From Lachnospiraceae bacterium (lineage in GTDB: Bacteria; Bacillota; Clostridia; Lachnospirales; Lachnospiraceae): a stretch of DNA of 64,000 nt. A program made the translations under genes and the position numbers. The stretch covers positions 62,001 to 126,000 of the forward strand of contig CAJTIR010000003.1 of NCBI GenBank assembly GCA_910576385.1. The letters run 5' to 3'. The notes under the pieces are model-generated. The model saw nothing but the letters and a program-made list of their open reading frames with translations, did no database searches and was not told the origin of the DNA. Of the stretch, positions 55,223 to 63,279 are shown piece after piece; position 1 is the stretch's first letter, and each line of letters opens with the position of its first letter.

Positions 55223-56500
55223 ATGTATTGGAATATTGCAGGGATGGCAGTCTGCCTGATTGCGGCAAGATATTTAAAATGCAAAGTCTCTGGATCCCAA
55301 AAGGCATACAAGGCGTCACTGATTTTGGCAGCAGCTTTTCTGTTGGCGGCGGCGTCAGCCTGGATGGAGCAGACAGAAGGAGAGGAAAAGAAAATTGTCA
55401 GAAGCGAACCAGGGGAAGGGATTCAGGAAAAAGAATTTCAGATAGATGCACAGGGAGAATTTGAAAATTATCCATTAAAACTTGAGATTGAGGAGCGTAA
55501 ACTGACCAAGACTCAGAGAAAGGAATGTCTAGAGTCCGCAAAACAAGAGTTGGATATTGCTATATTGGGTGATAATACATCGAAAGACCAGGTTACAGGC
55601 TCTTTGTATCTTCCACAGTATTTGCAGGAAGGGGCTGTGGAGGCAGTTTATAGTTTTTCAGATTATGATATTTTTGGCGCAGATGGGACAATGGAACAAG
55701 AACCAGAACAGCCTGTTTTGCTAGAAATTACAGCGGAACTTTGTTGTCAGGGAGAAACTTGTCTGTATCAATTTTCTGTTCAGGCTGTCCCCAGAGAGAA
55801 ATCAGCAGCCGAAAAATTAGTGCAGCAACTGAAAATGTTGATCACTGAACAAAATCAATTGGAAGATGTGGATTATATAGAGTTACCACAGCAGGTAAAT
55901 GGAAAGAAAATTGTTTGGAAAGAACCGACAATCAATCGCAGCCTGATAATTGTATTGATGGGAGCGGTTTTGTCAGTAGGGATATTTGTCAGAGAAAAGG
56001 AGGAAAAAAAGCGCAGCAAAACAGAAAGGGAAAAACAGATGATGTTGGACTATCCTGATATTGTCAGTAAATTATCGCTTCTTTTGGGCGCAGGTATGAA
56101 TATTTCTCTGGCATGGGAAAAAATTGCCCTTACTTATCACAGAAAACAGCAGGAGGGAGAGATCAAATTACATTATGCCTATGAGGAAATGTTGACGGTT
56201 CTCTATGAGATTCGGGATGGTGTGGGAGAACTGCAGGCATATGAAAATTTTGGCAGGCGCTGCCAGCTTAGTGCCTATCGCAAATTATCTTCACTGATTG
56301 TACAGAATGTGCGCAAGGGAGCTAAGGGAATGCAGAAACTTTTGGAGGAAGAAGAGTGGGAGGCTTATGAACAGCGCAAGGCACAGGCAAGGCAGAGCGG
56401 AGAAGAGGCGAGTACAAAACTATTGCTGCCAATGGGAATTATGTTAGTCATTGTTCTGGCAATTATGATTATTCCAGCAGGGATATCATTGAATTTATAA
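55223..56500 (+). CDS. tadC: Tad membrane protein TadC with an extra extracytoplasmic insertion
   Basis: This 425-residue protein has an N-terminal pair of hydrophobic helices (residues ~4-50). A ~180-residue hydrophilic region (~55-235) follows, which TadC proteins normally lack. Then come another helix (SLIIVLMGAVLSVGIFV) and the F domain (LSLLLGAGMNISLAWEKIA, LSSLIVQNVRKGAKGM), ending in a last helix. It should pair with TadB. The central insertion may be an extracytoplasmic accessory domain; its function is unknown. Confidence 0.82.
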   Translation: MYWNIAGMAVCLIAARYLKCKVSGSQKAYKASLILAAAFLLAAASAWMEQTEGEEKKIVRSEPGEGIQEKEFQIDAQGEFENYPLKLEIEERKLTKTQRKECLESAKQELDIAILGDNTSKDQVTGSLYLPQYLQEGAVEAVYSFSDYDIFGADGTMEQEPEQPVLLEITAELCCQGETCLYQFSVQAVPREKSAAEKLVQQLKMLITEQNQLEDVDYIELPQQVNGKKIVWKEPTINRSLIIVLMGAVLSVGIFVREKEEKKRSKTEREKQMMLDYPDIVSKLSLLLGAGMNISLAWEKIALTYHRKQQEGEIKLHYAYEEMLTVLYEIRDGVGELQAYENFGRRCQLSAYRKLSSLIVQNVRKGAKGMQKLLEEEEWEAYEQRKAQARQSGEEASTKLLLPMGIMLVIVLAIMIIPAGISLNL

Positions 56501-56552
56501 CAATTGCAAAAGTTTTACCAAACATACAAAAACAGAGTAAGGAGGAAATAGT

Positions 56553-56720
56553 ATGAGAGAATGGAGAGCATTTTTAGAAGAAGAGGATGGAATGGGTGTG
56601 GTAGAAGTAATCTTAATTATTGTAATTTTGATTAGTTTAGCAGCCATATTTAAAACACAGATTACCAGCCTGGTAAATAAAATCCTCAAAAAAATCACGA
56701 CACAGGCAAATAAAATTTGA
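56553..56720 (+). CDS. flp: Flp-type major pilin precursor
   Basis: This 55-residue protein was read directly from the sequence. GGAGGAAATAG precedes ATG 56553. After a charged leader (MREWRAFLEEEDG) the processing site G-MGVVE has the conserved Glu at mature position 5, followed by VILIIVILISLAAIF. This is the type IVb pilin pattern, cut by the prepilin peptidase of the operon. It sits between tadC and the DUF5702 gene, as expected for the pilus subunit. Confidence 0.85.
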   Translation: MREWRAFLEEEDGMGVVEVILIIVILISLAAIFKTQITSLVNKILKKITTQANKI

Positions 56721-56746
56721 TCAAAGAAAGAGGAAAGGGAGATCAT

Positions 56747-58303
56747 ATGCAGCAAAATTTTTGCATTAGACCAAGGCGGCAAGGCAGTATCACACTTTTT
56801 CTGGCATTAATTCTTACATTGGTCTTTTCTCTTTTCTTCTCTTTGTTGGAAGCGGCAAGAGTGCAGGCGCTAAGCCAGATTGCTAAACGCAGCCTTTGGT
56901 TGGAAATGGAATCTGCTTTTGGAGAATACCAGATTGGGTTATGGGAGGATTATCAGCTTTTGTTTTTGGATGGCAGTAATGAATCACATCAGTTTGATCT
57001 TGCTTTGCTGGAAGGAAGATGGATGGAGCAGGCAGCCCTGGAACAGAAAGGAGCAGGATTTTTTCAGATAGCTTTGAAAAGCTTGGAAATTACAGAATAT
57101 TCGCTGGCTACTGACAATATGGGGGCGGCTTTTGAAAAACAGGCATGTCTTGCAATACAAGAACAGTTAGCGGCAGGGGCAGTTGATGCATTAAAACAGA
57201 GATTTCAGAAAGGGGAGCAGATGGCCGAGGAAAGTAAAGAGTTGGAACAACAGTGGGATTCTGCTAAAAATGCTATGGAAGAGGCTGAAAATTTAGACAA
57301 AGAAGCAGGAGACGAGGAAACAGAAAATTCTTTTACATCCACAGAAGAGGGAACATCCAATGTTCCTCAGAAGGAGGAGATAGAGCTGCCAGACAAACCA
57401 GATAAAGATTTACCCCAAAATCCGGTGGATTCTGTAGATCTGTTGAAAAAGTCTGCTATTCTTGCTGTGGTTGTGGAAAATCCCTCCGAGGTTTCTGGCA
57501 AGTCAATTTCTTTGCAGGAAACATTGAAGCATCGCCACAGAGCAGAGGGCAATATGAAATCGCCAGATCGCAAAGGATTAGAAAAGCTATGGTTTTTACA
57601 ATATCTGAATCACTTTTTTGCCTGTAAGACTGGGGAGGGAAAGGGCGGCAGCTCGGAACATGCGCTTGAGTATGAATTAGAATATTGCGTAGCTGGAAAA
57701 GATTCAGATCAAGAAAATCTGGAGAAAGCAGTCAAAGAACTGCTTCTAATCCGGGAGGCAGGCAATTTTGCGACTATCATGCAAGATAAGGTAAAGTATA
57801 CATTGGCCTTAGAAATTGCAACTGCTGCTGTGGGCTTTACTGGTATTGCACCCTTGATTCAAGCGGTACAGATCGGAATTTTACTGGCATGGAGCTATAT
57901 TGAAAGTATATTGGATTTACGTTGTCTTCTGTCAGGGGGAAAGATTCCGTTAGTCAAACAGACAAGTGAATGGAAAAGTGATATTTCACTTGGGGAAGAG
58001 GTTCTTGTGGAGAAGAAAGAAAAAACGGACAGTCAGGATAAAGGCTTGAGTTATCGGGAATATCTGCAGCTTTTGCTGCTTTTGGTTGGGGAAGAGGTAC
58101 TTACATACCGTGCAATGGATGTGATAGAACAAAATATTAGGTTGCAGCAGCCACGATTTCGATTTGATCATCAGCTCTATGGAATGCAGATGGAAGGTCT
58201 TTATGCATCAAAATCGTTATTTTTAGGGCTTATCACCGTTGTTAATACCAAAGATGGCGCCTATCATTTTCGGGAGAGCCGCAGTTATTCATACCTCAAG
58301 TAA
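56747..58303 (+). CDS. DUF5702-type pilus-locus protein
   Basis: This 518-residue protein begins with a basic leader and a hydrophobic segment (GSITLFLALILTLVFSLFFS) followed by LLEAARVQALSQIAKRSLWL, like TadE/TadG-type pseudopilins. The rest is extracytoplasmic, with an acidic, low-complexity region (~180-240) and another hydrophobic helix near ~365-390. AAAGGGAG before ATG 56747 is preferred over TTG 56717, which overlaps the pilin stop. DUF5702 proteins occur in clostridial Tad loci; the role is unknown. Confidence 0.8.
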   Translation: MQQNFCIRPRRQGSITLFLALILTLVFSLFFSLLEAARVQALSQIAKRSLWLEMESAFGEYQIGLWEDYQLLFLDGSNESHQFDLALLEGRWMEQAALEQKGAGFFQIALKSLEITEYSLATDNMGAAFEKQACLAIQEQLAAGAVDALKQRFQKGEQMAEESKELEQQWDSAKNAMEEAENLDKEAGDEETENSFTSTEEGTSNVPQKEEIELPDKPDKDLPQNPVDSVDLLKKSAILAVVVENPSEVSGKSISLQETLKHRHRAEGNMKSPDRKGLEKLWFLQYLNHFFACKTGEGKGGSSEHALEYELEYCVAGKDSDQENLEKAVKELLLIREAGNFATIMQDKVKYTLALEIATAAVGFTGIAPLIQAVQIGILLAWSYIESILDLRCLLSGGKIPLVKQTSEWKSDISLGEEVLVEKKEKTDSQDKGLSYREYLQLLLLLVGEEVLTYRAMDVIEQNIRLQQPRFRFDHQLYGMQMEGLYASKSLFLGLITVVNTKDGAYHFRESRSYSYLK

Positions 58304-58367
58304 ATAGAAAAGTACTTAAGAGCAGGAATGATATAGAAATTGATTTTGCAAAGGAGGATATTGGTAA

Positions 58368-59201
58368 GTGCCTCAAATAACAGGAAAGGATAAGAAAATA
58401 ATCTCTCTCAGGCAAAAAGATTTTACAGGAAAAGGAATCGGGGAAAGTTCCCCAGCAGAGGCACTTTCCCATGTCTTTCTAAGGGGGAGTATTTCAATAG
58501 AAGCGGCGTTGACAATGCCCTTGTTTCTATTAGCAGCAGCCATTATTTTATCACTCTTTTTGATGATGCAGGTACAATATACTGTGGGAAATGCACTTGA
58601 CTGTGCTGTGTCAGATACTGCGTTATTAAAACGCCCTTCTGAAAAAACAATAGAAAATCTTACAAAAGCAGCATTTTATAAAGAACTTGTACAGCAGAAT
58701 GTTTCATTGTCGTTCATTCAAGGGGGAGCTGCAGGGTTTTCCTGGAGGGGAACAAAGGCTGATCAGATTTCAATTGATGTAAGGATTGCATATCAAATAA
58801 AATTTCCAATTCGTTTTTTTGGCAAGACAGCTATGAAGGTCTCACAGGGACGTCGTATGCATCGTTGGACTGGATTTCAACAGGGAGAGCGTACAGGCAC
58901 AGAGGGGGAATGGGTATTTATTACTCCAACGCAAAGTGTTTACCATGAAAATCGGAATTGTACCCATTTAAAACTGTCTATAAAATCTGTGGTGGCAGCA
59001 AGTTTCAAAAAGAATCACAGATATGCACCTTGTGGTCATTGTACTAAAAGCCAGAAAATGGGGCGCATGGTCTATGTGACAGAAGAAGGAGAGTGCTACC
59101 ATTACAAAATTGACTGCAGTGGTTTGAAACGGACAGTTTATATGATAAATAAATCTCAGATAGAGGGGAAAGGGCCGTGTTCCCGCTGTGGTGGCAATTA
59201 G
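58368..59201 (+). CDS. TadE-like pseudopilin with Cys/His C-terminal repeats
   Basis: This 277-residue protein starts with GTG 58368 (AAGGAGG at 58351-58357). A ~45-residue leader precedes the TadE segment SISIEAALTMPLFLLAAAII, whose Glu matches the pseudopilin processing pattern. The C-terminus holds two similar Cys/His modules: YHENRNCTHLKLSI...APCGHC and YHYKIDCSGLKRTV...CSRC. Each is H-x(4)-C followed ~30-40 residues later by CxxC, a probable metal or redox site. This is an unusual attachment for a TadE protein. Confidence 0.8.
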   Translation: MPQITGKDKKIISLRQKDFTGKGIGESSPAEALSHVFLRGSISIEAALTMPLFLLAAAIILSLFLMMQVQYTVGNALDCAVSDTALLKRPSEKTIENLTKAAFYKELVQQNVSLSFIQGGAAGFSWRGTKADQISIDVRIAYQIKFPIRFFGKTAMKVSQGRRMHRWTGFQQGERTGTEGEWVFITPTQSVYHENRNCTHLKLSIKSVVAASFKKNHRYAPCGHCTKSQKMGRMVYVTEEGECYHYKIDCSGLKRTVYMINKSQIEGKGPCSRCGGN

Positions 59202-59307
59202 CTTATAAACAATTTGAATATTGTAAAAATCTTATTTTCAGTACAGTGGAAATTAGGGGGACAGATGTACGATTTGAATGCACTGCAAATAAGATATTGA
59301 AAAGTAA

Positions 59308-59431
59308 GGAGAAAAGGGTGTAGGAAAAAAGAAGAAAGGAAAATTGCAAACACACATCGTTCCCCCTTTGTGTTTGCGTCTCAAATGAAAATATAAGTAT
59401 TTTCGCTTGAGGATTGGTGCAAAATATGCAG
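59308..59431 (+). promoter_or_regulatory. Repeated structured leader, copy B (second prepilin peptidase)
   Basis: This is the counterpart of 19285-19407. GCAAACACA (59346-59354) pairs with TGTGTTTGC (59369-59377), and loop CCCTTT (59364-59369) can pair with AAAGGG (59313-59318). CTCAA...AAAATAT (59380-59394) pairs with GTATTTT...TTGAG (59397-59411), covering the ribosome binding site GAGGA (59409-59413). Substitutions between copies keep pairing (C to U opposite G, and G-U to G-C). The block continues into ATGCAG at 59426. Confidence 0.7.
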
Positions 59432-59845
59432 AATATAATACTGCTGGCTTTGTTGAGCTGGTGCAGTTTGGAGGATGTAAAGCAGAAAAAATTGACAGTC
59501 TTATATATCTTAATGTTTGGAGTGGGCGGTATGTTCCTGCATATGGTGGCTCCAGTATGTTCTATTTTCAGTATTTTATGCGGTATGCTGCTAGGACTGG
59601 CGCTTATTTTTGTCAGTATGGTGACAAGGGGAAGCGTGGGACTGGGAGATGGCCTTTTGCTTGTAGTTACAGGGGTGTATCTAGGAGGTTCCAGAAATTT
59701 AGAATTATTGATGATCGGGCTTTTGCTGGCAGCTTTTTGGTCACTCGGGCTTGTAGTTGTAAAAAAGAAAAAAGGAAAACAGGAGATTGCCTTTGTACCG
59801 TTTTTATTGATTTCTCATGTTTTGATGATACTTGGAGGTGTTTGA
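59426..59845 (+). CDS. Second A24-type prepilin peptidase
   Basis: This 139-residue polytopic membrane protein has candidate catalytic Asp residues in CSLEDVKQKKLT and GSVGLGDGLLLVVTGVY, the A24 pattern without an N-terminal methylase domain. ATG 59426 has GAGGA as its ribosome binding site, 12 bases upstream inside the repeated leader hairpin. The TadE-like gene starts two bases after the stop. Why the locus carries two processing peptidases is unclear; one could serve Flp and the other the TadE-type proteins (inference). Confidence 0.8.
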   Translation: MQNIILLALLSWCSLEDVKQKKLTVLYILMFGVGGMFLHMVAPVCSIFSILCGMLLGLALIFVSMVTRGSVGLGDGLLLVVTGVYLGGSRNLELLMIGLLLAAFWSLGLVVVKKKKGKQEIAFVPFLLISHVLMILGGV

Positions 59846-59847
59846 AA

Positions 59848-60069
59848 ATGTACAGAGTGTCACAGCAAAGAAAGGTACAAGGCAGTATTACTGTAGAGGC
59901 AGCAATTATTGTCCCAGTCATTTTGCTCTGTATTTTTTGGCTTATTCAGCGGGGAATTGCGCTATATGAAGATACAATAACAATTGTAGAGAAACAGGAA
60001 ATGTGGGATGAATTTGAACCAGCAGCAAAGTTTCGCAACTTAGAACTATTAGATCAAGCACTGAAATAG
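59848..60069 (+). CDS. Small TadE-like pseudopilin
   Basis: This 73-residue protein has a short basic leader (MYRVSQQRKVQG), then SITVEAAIIVPVILLCIFWL, the TadE hydrophobic helix with Glu at +5 after the G-S cleavage site. GGAGG at 59834-59838 fixes ATG 59848. The frame is open further upstream only as an accident of the overlapping peptidase gene. Its last codons are duplicated downstream. Confidence 0.8.
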   Translation: MYRVSQQRKVQGSITVEAAIIVPVILLCIFWLIQRGIALYEDTITIVEKQEMWDEFEPAAKFRNLELLDQALK

Positions 60070-60162
60070 TAAGAGTATAGGGGACTAGAAAATATGGAAG
60101 TAAAAATTGTTGGATCAAGCACTGAAATAGTAAGAGCAGCGGGAGGTTTCAAGCATGGAAGT
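60052..60162 (+). repeat. 61-bp-period tandem duplication at a gene junction
   Basis: A 24-base block (GATCAAGCACTGAAATAG and flanking bases) covering the TadE-like gene's last codons and stop appears at 60052-60075 and again at 60113-60136. Each copy is followed about 18 bases later by ATGGAAGT (60094 and 60155). Only the second ATG opens the FHA gene. Confidence 0.85.
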
Positions 60163-61525
60163 GACATATCGAAAAAATCTGGGTGGAAGTTATATGTGCG
60201 TAAAAGAGGAGGGAGAGATAGCGCAAAAATATGAGTTATATATGCTAGAAGGACATCAAATTCCAGGACTTTTGCGGCTGCAAACTTCTGTTGCGGAAGG
60301 CAGGAGACGATATCTGTATGATATCAGTGGAAAACAGCAAATTGGAGATTATCTCTGTGGAAAGAAAATAGGTTATCAGTTATTACAGACAGTACTATTT
60401 TCCATACAGAAGGTATGTGCAAGTGTCACAGAATATTTGTTGCGTGAAGAGGGAATTTGTCTGGAAATCGAATTTATCTATGTAAATCTTGAGGATGGAA
60501 GTCTGCAATTTACCTATCTGCCTTTTTATCAAAAGAATTTGGCACAGGCTTTTGTGGAGTGTATGGAACAGCTTTTACGACAGATTGACCATCGAGATCA
60601 GGCTGCTGCCGAACTTGGTTATCAGGTCTATCAACTTTCTATCCAGGATAATGCAAATATCAAAAATATTTTAGAAACAGCTATGCAAAATAAAATGTTT
60701 TTTGATAAAGATTATGGGCGGCAGTCAGAAGCTCTTAAGACAGAATTACAGCAAAATCGCAACAGAAGTCAATTGCAAGATGTACAGGCTGAGACTGGGA
60801 ATGTCGAACACGTGGAAGTATCAGTAAAGAAAAGGGGGCGGTTATCGGAAAAATTCTGTAACTGGCATCTAGAGAACAGAGAAAATTGGACAAAGAAAAA
60901 GGCAGACAAGAACAGAAAGAAGGAATTTTTATTAGCAAGTTTCTTAGAAAACAAGATTTTTGTATGGAGAGGACTCATTCAAAATATGATACAAAAAGAA
61001 GGGGGGGAAATAGATAAAGCACAAACAGGTACAATATTAAAAGGCAGGTCAGGGCAATTATTTTCTAAGAAAAGTGTTTCCCAACACGATAAAAAGGGTC
61101 ATAATAAAAGAAAAGATGCTCAAAGGCTAAAACAGGCAATAAATCAGGAGACAGAAAATGATCAGAAAAATTCAGATGAAAACGAAAATGTACTGCGCCC
61201 AACAGAAATTTTGAGTGCTCCTGCGGATAAACCGTTGGGAAGACTGATTTATCAGGGTATTCATCAATGTGAGGATTTTACTGTCAAGGGAGAAATATTT
61301 TTGATTGGTAAGAATGGCGCCCAGGTAGATGGTGTGATACAGTCCGAAGGAGTTAGTCGTCTCCATGCAAAAATATACACAAAGGAAGGACAATTTTATC
61401 TGGAAGACTTAAATTCTACGAATGGCACTTATCTCAATGAGGTGGCGCTAGAGTATCATCAGCCGAGGCCATTGAGCCGAGGAGACAGGGTTCGTTTTGG
61501 CGCAGAAGAGTATCTGTTTTCTTAA
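60155..61525 (+). CDS. DUF6382 and FHA-domain protein of the Tad locus
   Basis: This 456-residue cytoplasmic protein has residues 1-~190 in the DUF6382 type (YLYDISGKQQIGDYLCGKKI, FIYVNLEDGSLQFTYLPFYQ). A basic, low-complexity linker (~190-370) follows, then a C-terminal FHA domain (FLIGKNGAQVDGVI, GVSRLHAKIYTKEGQFYLED, LNSTNGTYLNE). FHA domains bind phosphothreonine, so the pilus machine may be linked to Ser/Thr kinase signalling. It ends the Tad operon. Confidence 0.88.
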   Translation: MEVTYRKNLGGSYMCVKEEGEIAQKYELYMLEGHQIPGLLRLQTSVAEGRRRYLYDISGKQQIGDYLCGKKIGYQLLQTVLFSIQKVCASVTEYLLREEGICLEIEFIYVNLEDGSLQFTYLPFYQKNLAQAFVECMEQLLRQIDHRDQAAAELGYQVYQLSIQDNANIKNILETAMQNKMFFDKDYGRQSEALKTELQQNRNRSQLQDVQAETGNVEHVEVSVKKRGRLSEKFCNWHLENRENWTKKKADKNRKKEFLLASFLENKIFVWRGLIQNMIQKEGGEIDKAQTGTILKGRSGQLFSKKSVSQHDKKGHNKRKDAQRLKQAINQETENDQKNSDENENVLRPTEILSAPADKPLGRLIYQGIHQCEDFTVKGEIFLIGKNGAQVDGVIQSEGVSRLHAKIYTKEGQFYLEDLNSTNGTYLNEVALEYHQPRPLSRGDRVRFGAEEYLFS

Positions 61526-61562
61526 AAAAATTGTATTTTCATATGATACAATTAGAAAAAGA

Positions 61563-61591
61563 TTGATTTTATCCTCAAAACTTTATATACT
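61563..61591 (+). promoter_or_regulatory. Promoter of the flavodoxin/SCP2 gene
   Basis: TTGATT (61563-61568), 17-base spacer, TATACT (61586-61591), 32 bases before ATG 61624. The start has GGAGG directly upstream. Confidence 0.7.
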
Positions 61592-61623
61592 AAAGGTATT
61601 CAAAAATTTGGAGGCTTTTTAAA

Positions 61624-62616
61624 ATGAAAGTAAATATTTATTATGGGGGGCGGGGACTTTTAGACGATCCGACCCTGTATGTGGTCAATAAAATGCAGGA
61701 AGTGTTGACAGAGCTTCGGGTAGAAGTGGAGCGTTATAATATCTATGAACATAAGAATAGTATCACCACACTGCCCCAGACAATTAAGGACGCAGATGGC
61801 ATTATTTTGGCAACGACAGTGGAATGGCTGGGCATAGGGGGTTATATGCAGCAGTTTTTGGATGCTTGTTGGCTATATGGGGATAAGGAAAAGATTGCTG
61901 CCACCTATATGCAGCCGATTGTAATGTCTACGACTTATGGAGAGCGGGAAGGTGAAATTACACTTTCAAATGCCTGGGAGATTTTAGGCGGACTGCCTTG
62001 CAGTGGATTGTGCGGTTATGTGGAGGAACTGGTATCTTTTGAGATGAACCAAGATTACACAGTAATTATTGAAAAGAAAGCAGAAAATCTCTATCGCACA
62101 ATTTCTCAGAAACTTAAGAGCCTGCCTAGCAGTAACTTGGCAGTAAAACAGTCTGTTCTCAGAACACAGCAATTGGAGCTGACGCCTCAGGAGAGCGAAC
62201 AGCTTTCAAAGTATGTGGCGGATGATGTCTATGTCAAAAAACAGAAAGAGGATATTGAGGAACTAAGCAGTATGTTTAAGGATATGTTAGGTCAGAGTGA
62301 GGAAGATGAGGATATGGCATATCTGATGGAATTAGAGGCGCATTTTGTTCCTCAGGAGGATTTTACTGCTACCTATCTATTTATGATTGATGGGAAGAAA
62401 AAGCCATTGTCTGTGGAGATAAACAATGATGAGATTCAGATTCATTATGGCCAAAGTGATAAGATAGATGTCTATACGAAACTGACGACCGGAGTGATGG
62501 ACAATATTATTCGGGGCAGAATGACTTTTCAGAGAGCCTTTATGACAGGAGAGATGACAGCTAAGGGGAATTTTAAGACCCTGAAAATGTTGGATCAGAT
62601 ATTTATTTTCAGTTGA
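61624..62616 (+). CDS. Flavodoxin-like and SCP2-like two-domain protein
   Basis: This 330-residue cytoplasmic protein has an N-terminal ~165-residue flavodoxin/NADPH-dependent FMN reductase-like fold (MKVNIYYGGRGLLDDPTLYV, DADGIILATTVEWLGIGGYM, IVMSTTYGEREGE). An acidic linker leads to a C-terminal SCP2 sterol-carrier-like domain (~235-330: ATYLFMIDGKKKPLSVEINN, then MTFQRAFMTGEMTAKGNFKT). SCP2 domains hold hydrophobic ligands. The combination suggests a flavin-linked reductase acting on a lipid-like substrate, but the reaction is unknown. Confidence 0.8.
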   Translation: MKVNIYYGGRGLLDDPTLYVVNKMQEVLTELRVEVERYNIYEHKNSITTLPQTIKDADGIILATTVEWLGIGGYMQQFLDACWLYGDKEKIAATYMQPIVMSTTYGEREGEITLSNAWEILGGLPCSGLCGYVEELVSFEMNQDYTVIIEKKAENLYRTISQKLKSLPSSNLAVKQSVLRTQQLELTPQESEQLSKYVADDVYVKKQKEDIEELSSMFKDMLGQSEEDEDMAYLMELEAHFVPQEDFTATYLFMIDGKKKPLSVEINNDEIQIHYGQSDKIDVYTKLTTGVMDNIIRGRMTFQRAFMTGEMTAKGNFKTLKMLDQIFIFS

Positions 62617-62717
62617 TAGAGTTTTTAATAGTTTGAACGATTTAGAATCCTATGAATATAGATATTCTTAGAGTGATATATCGTCTATCTTTTACAATGT
62701 GATTTCAGGAGGTAAAG

Positions 62718-63137
62718 ATGAAAGAGCCAAATTGTATTTTCTGTAAAATTGCTGGAGGGGAGATTCCATCCAAAACGATTTATGAGGATGATGAATTTCG
62801 TGTAATTTTGGATATCAGCCCTGCTACAAAGGGACATGCATTGATTTTACCCAAGCAGCATTATGCAGATCTTTATGAGATACCAGAGGAAGTAGTTGGG
62901 CGGGTAATGAAGCTTGCAAAAAAGTTGGCGGGACATATGACCGAAGTGTTAAAGTGTGATGGATTTAATATTGTGCAAAATAATGGCGAAGCAGCAGGAC
63001 AAACTGTTTTTCATTTCCATATGCATTTGATTCCCAGATATATAGAGGATGGAAATCAGGAAAAACTGTGCTGGAATCAGTTGGAATTGCCGCAGGAGGA
63101 ATTGGACAAGATTTGGCAGAAGCTTAGGCAGTCGTAA
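62718..63137 (+). CDS. HIT-family nucleotide hydrolase
   Basis: This 139-residue protein has the zinc-type N-terminus CIFCKIAGGEIPSKTIYED and the catalytic histidine triad FHFHMHLIPRY. These Hint/PKCI-like enzymes hydrolyse nucleoside phosphoramidates. AGGAGG lies eight bases before ATG 62718. TTTAGAATCC occurs in the preceding gap, beside a possible TTGAAC/TATAGA promoter. Confidence 0.93.
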   Translation: MKEPNCIFCKIAGGEIPSKTIYEDDEFRVILDISPATKGHALILPKQHYADLYEIPEEVVGRVMKLAKKLAGHMTEVLKCDGFNIVQNNGEAAGQTVFHFHMHLIPRYIEDGNQEKLCWNQLELPQEELDKIWQKLRQS

Positions 63138-63193
63138 ATTAGATGGGAGACATATTATAAATTAGTATCAACAGTACCAAAAAAATATATGTT

Positions 63194-63249
63194 AAAAAAG
63201 AACTGGAAGGTGACAGAGAAGCATGCAGTTGTCATTCCGGTTCTTTTTT
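63194..63249. terminator. Bidirectional terminator between HIT and murG
   Basis: AAAAAAGAACTGGAAGGTGACA pairs with TGTCATTCCGGTTCTTTTTT with G-U pairs and a small bulge; A and T tracts on both sides suit termination from both convergent genes. Confidence 0.85.
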
Positions 63250-63279
63250 GGATATTAAACTATGAAATGTAGGGGCTTT

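Noticed and set aside
59407-60069. A 220-codon frame that would fuse an upstream peptide to the TadE-like protein
   Set aside because: The upstream part is the out-of-frame reading of the A24 peptidase. A good GGAGG and ATG at 59848 define the real gene.
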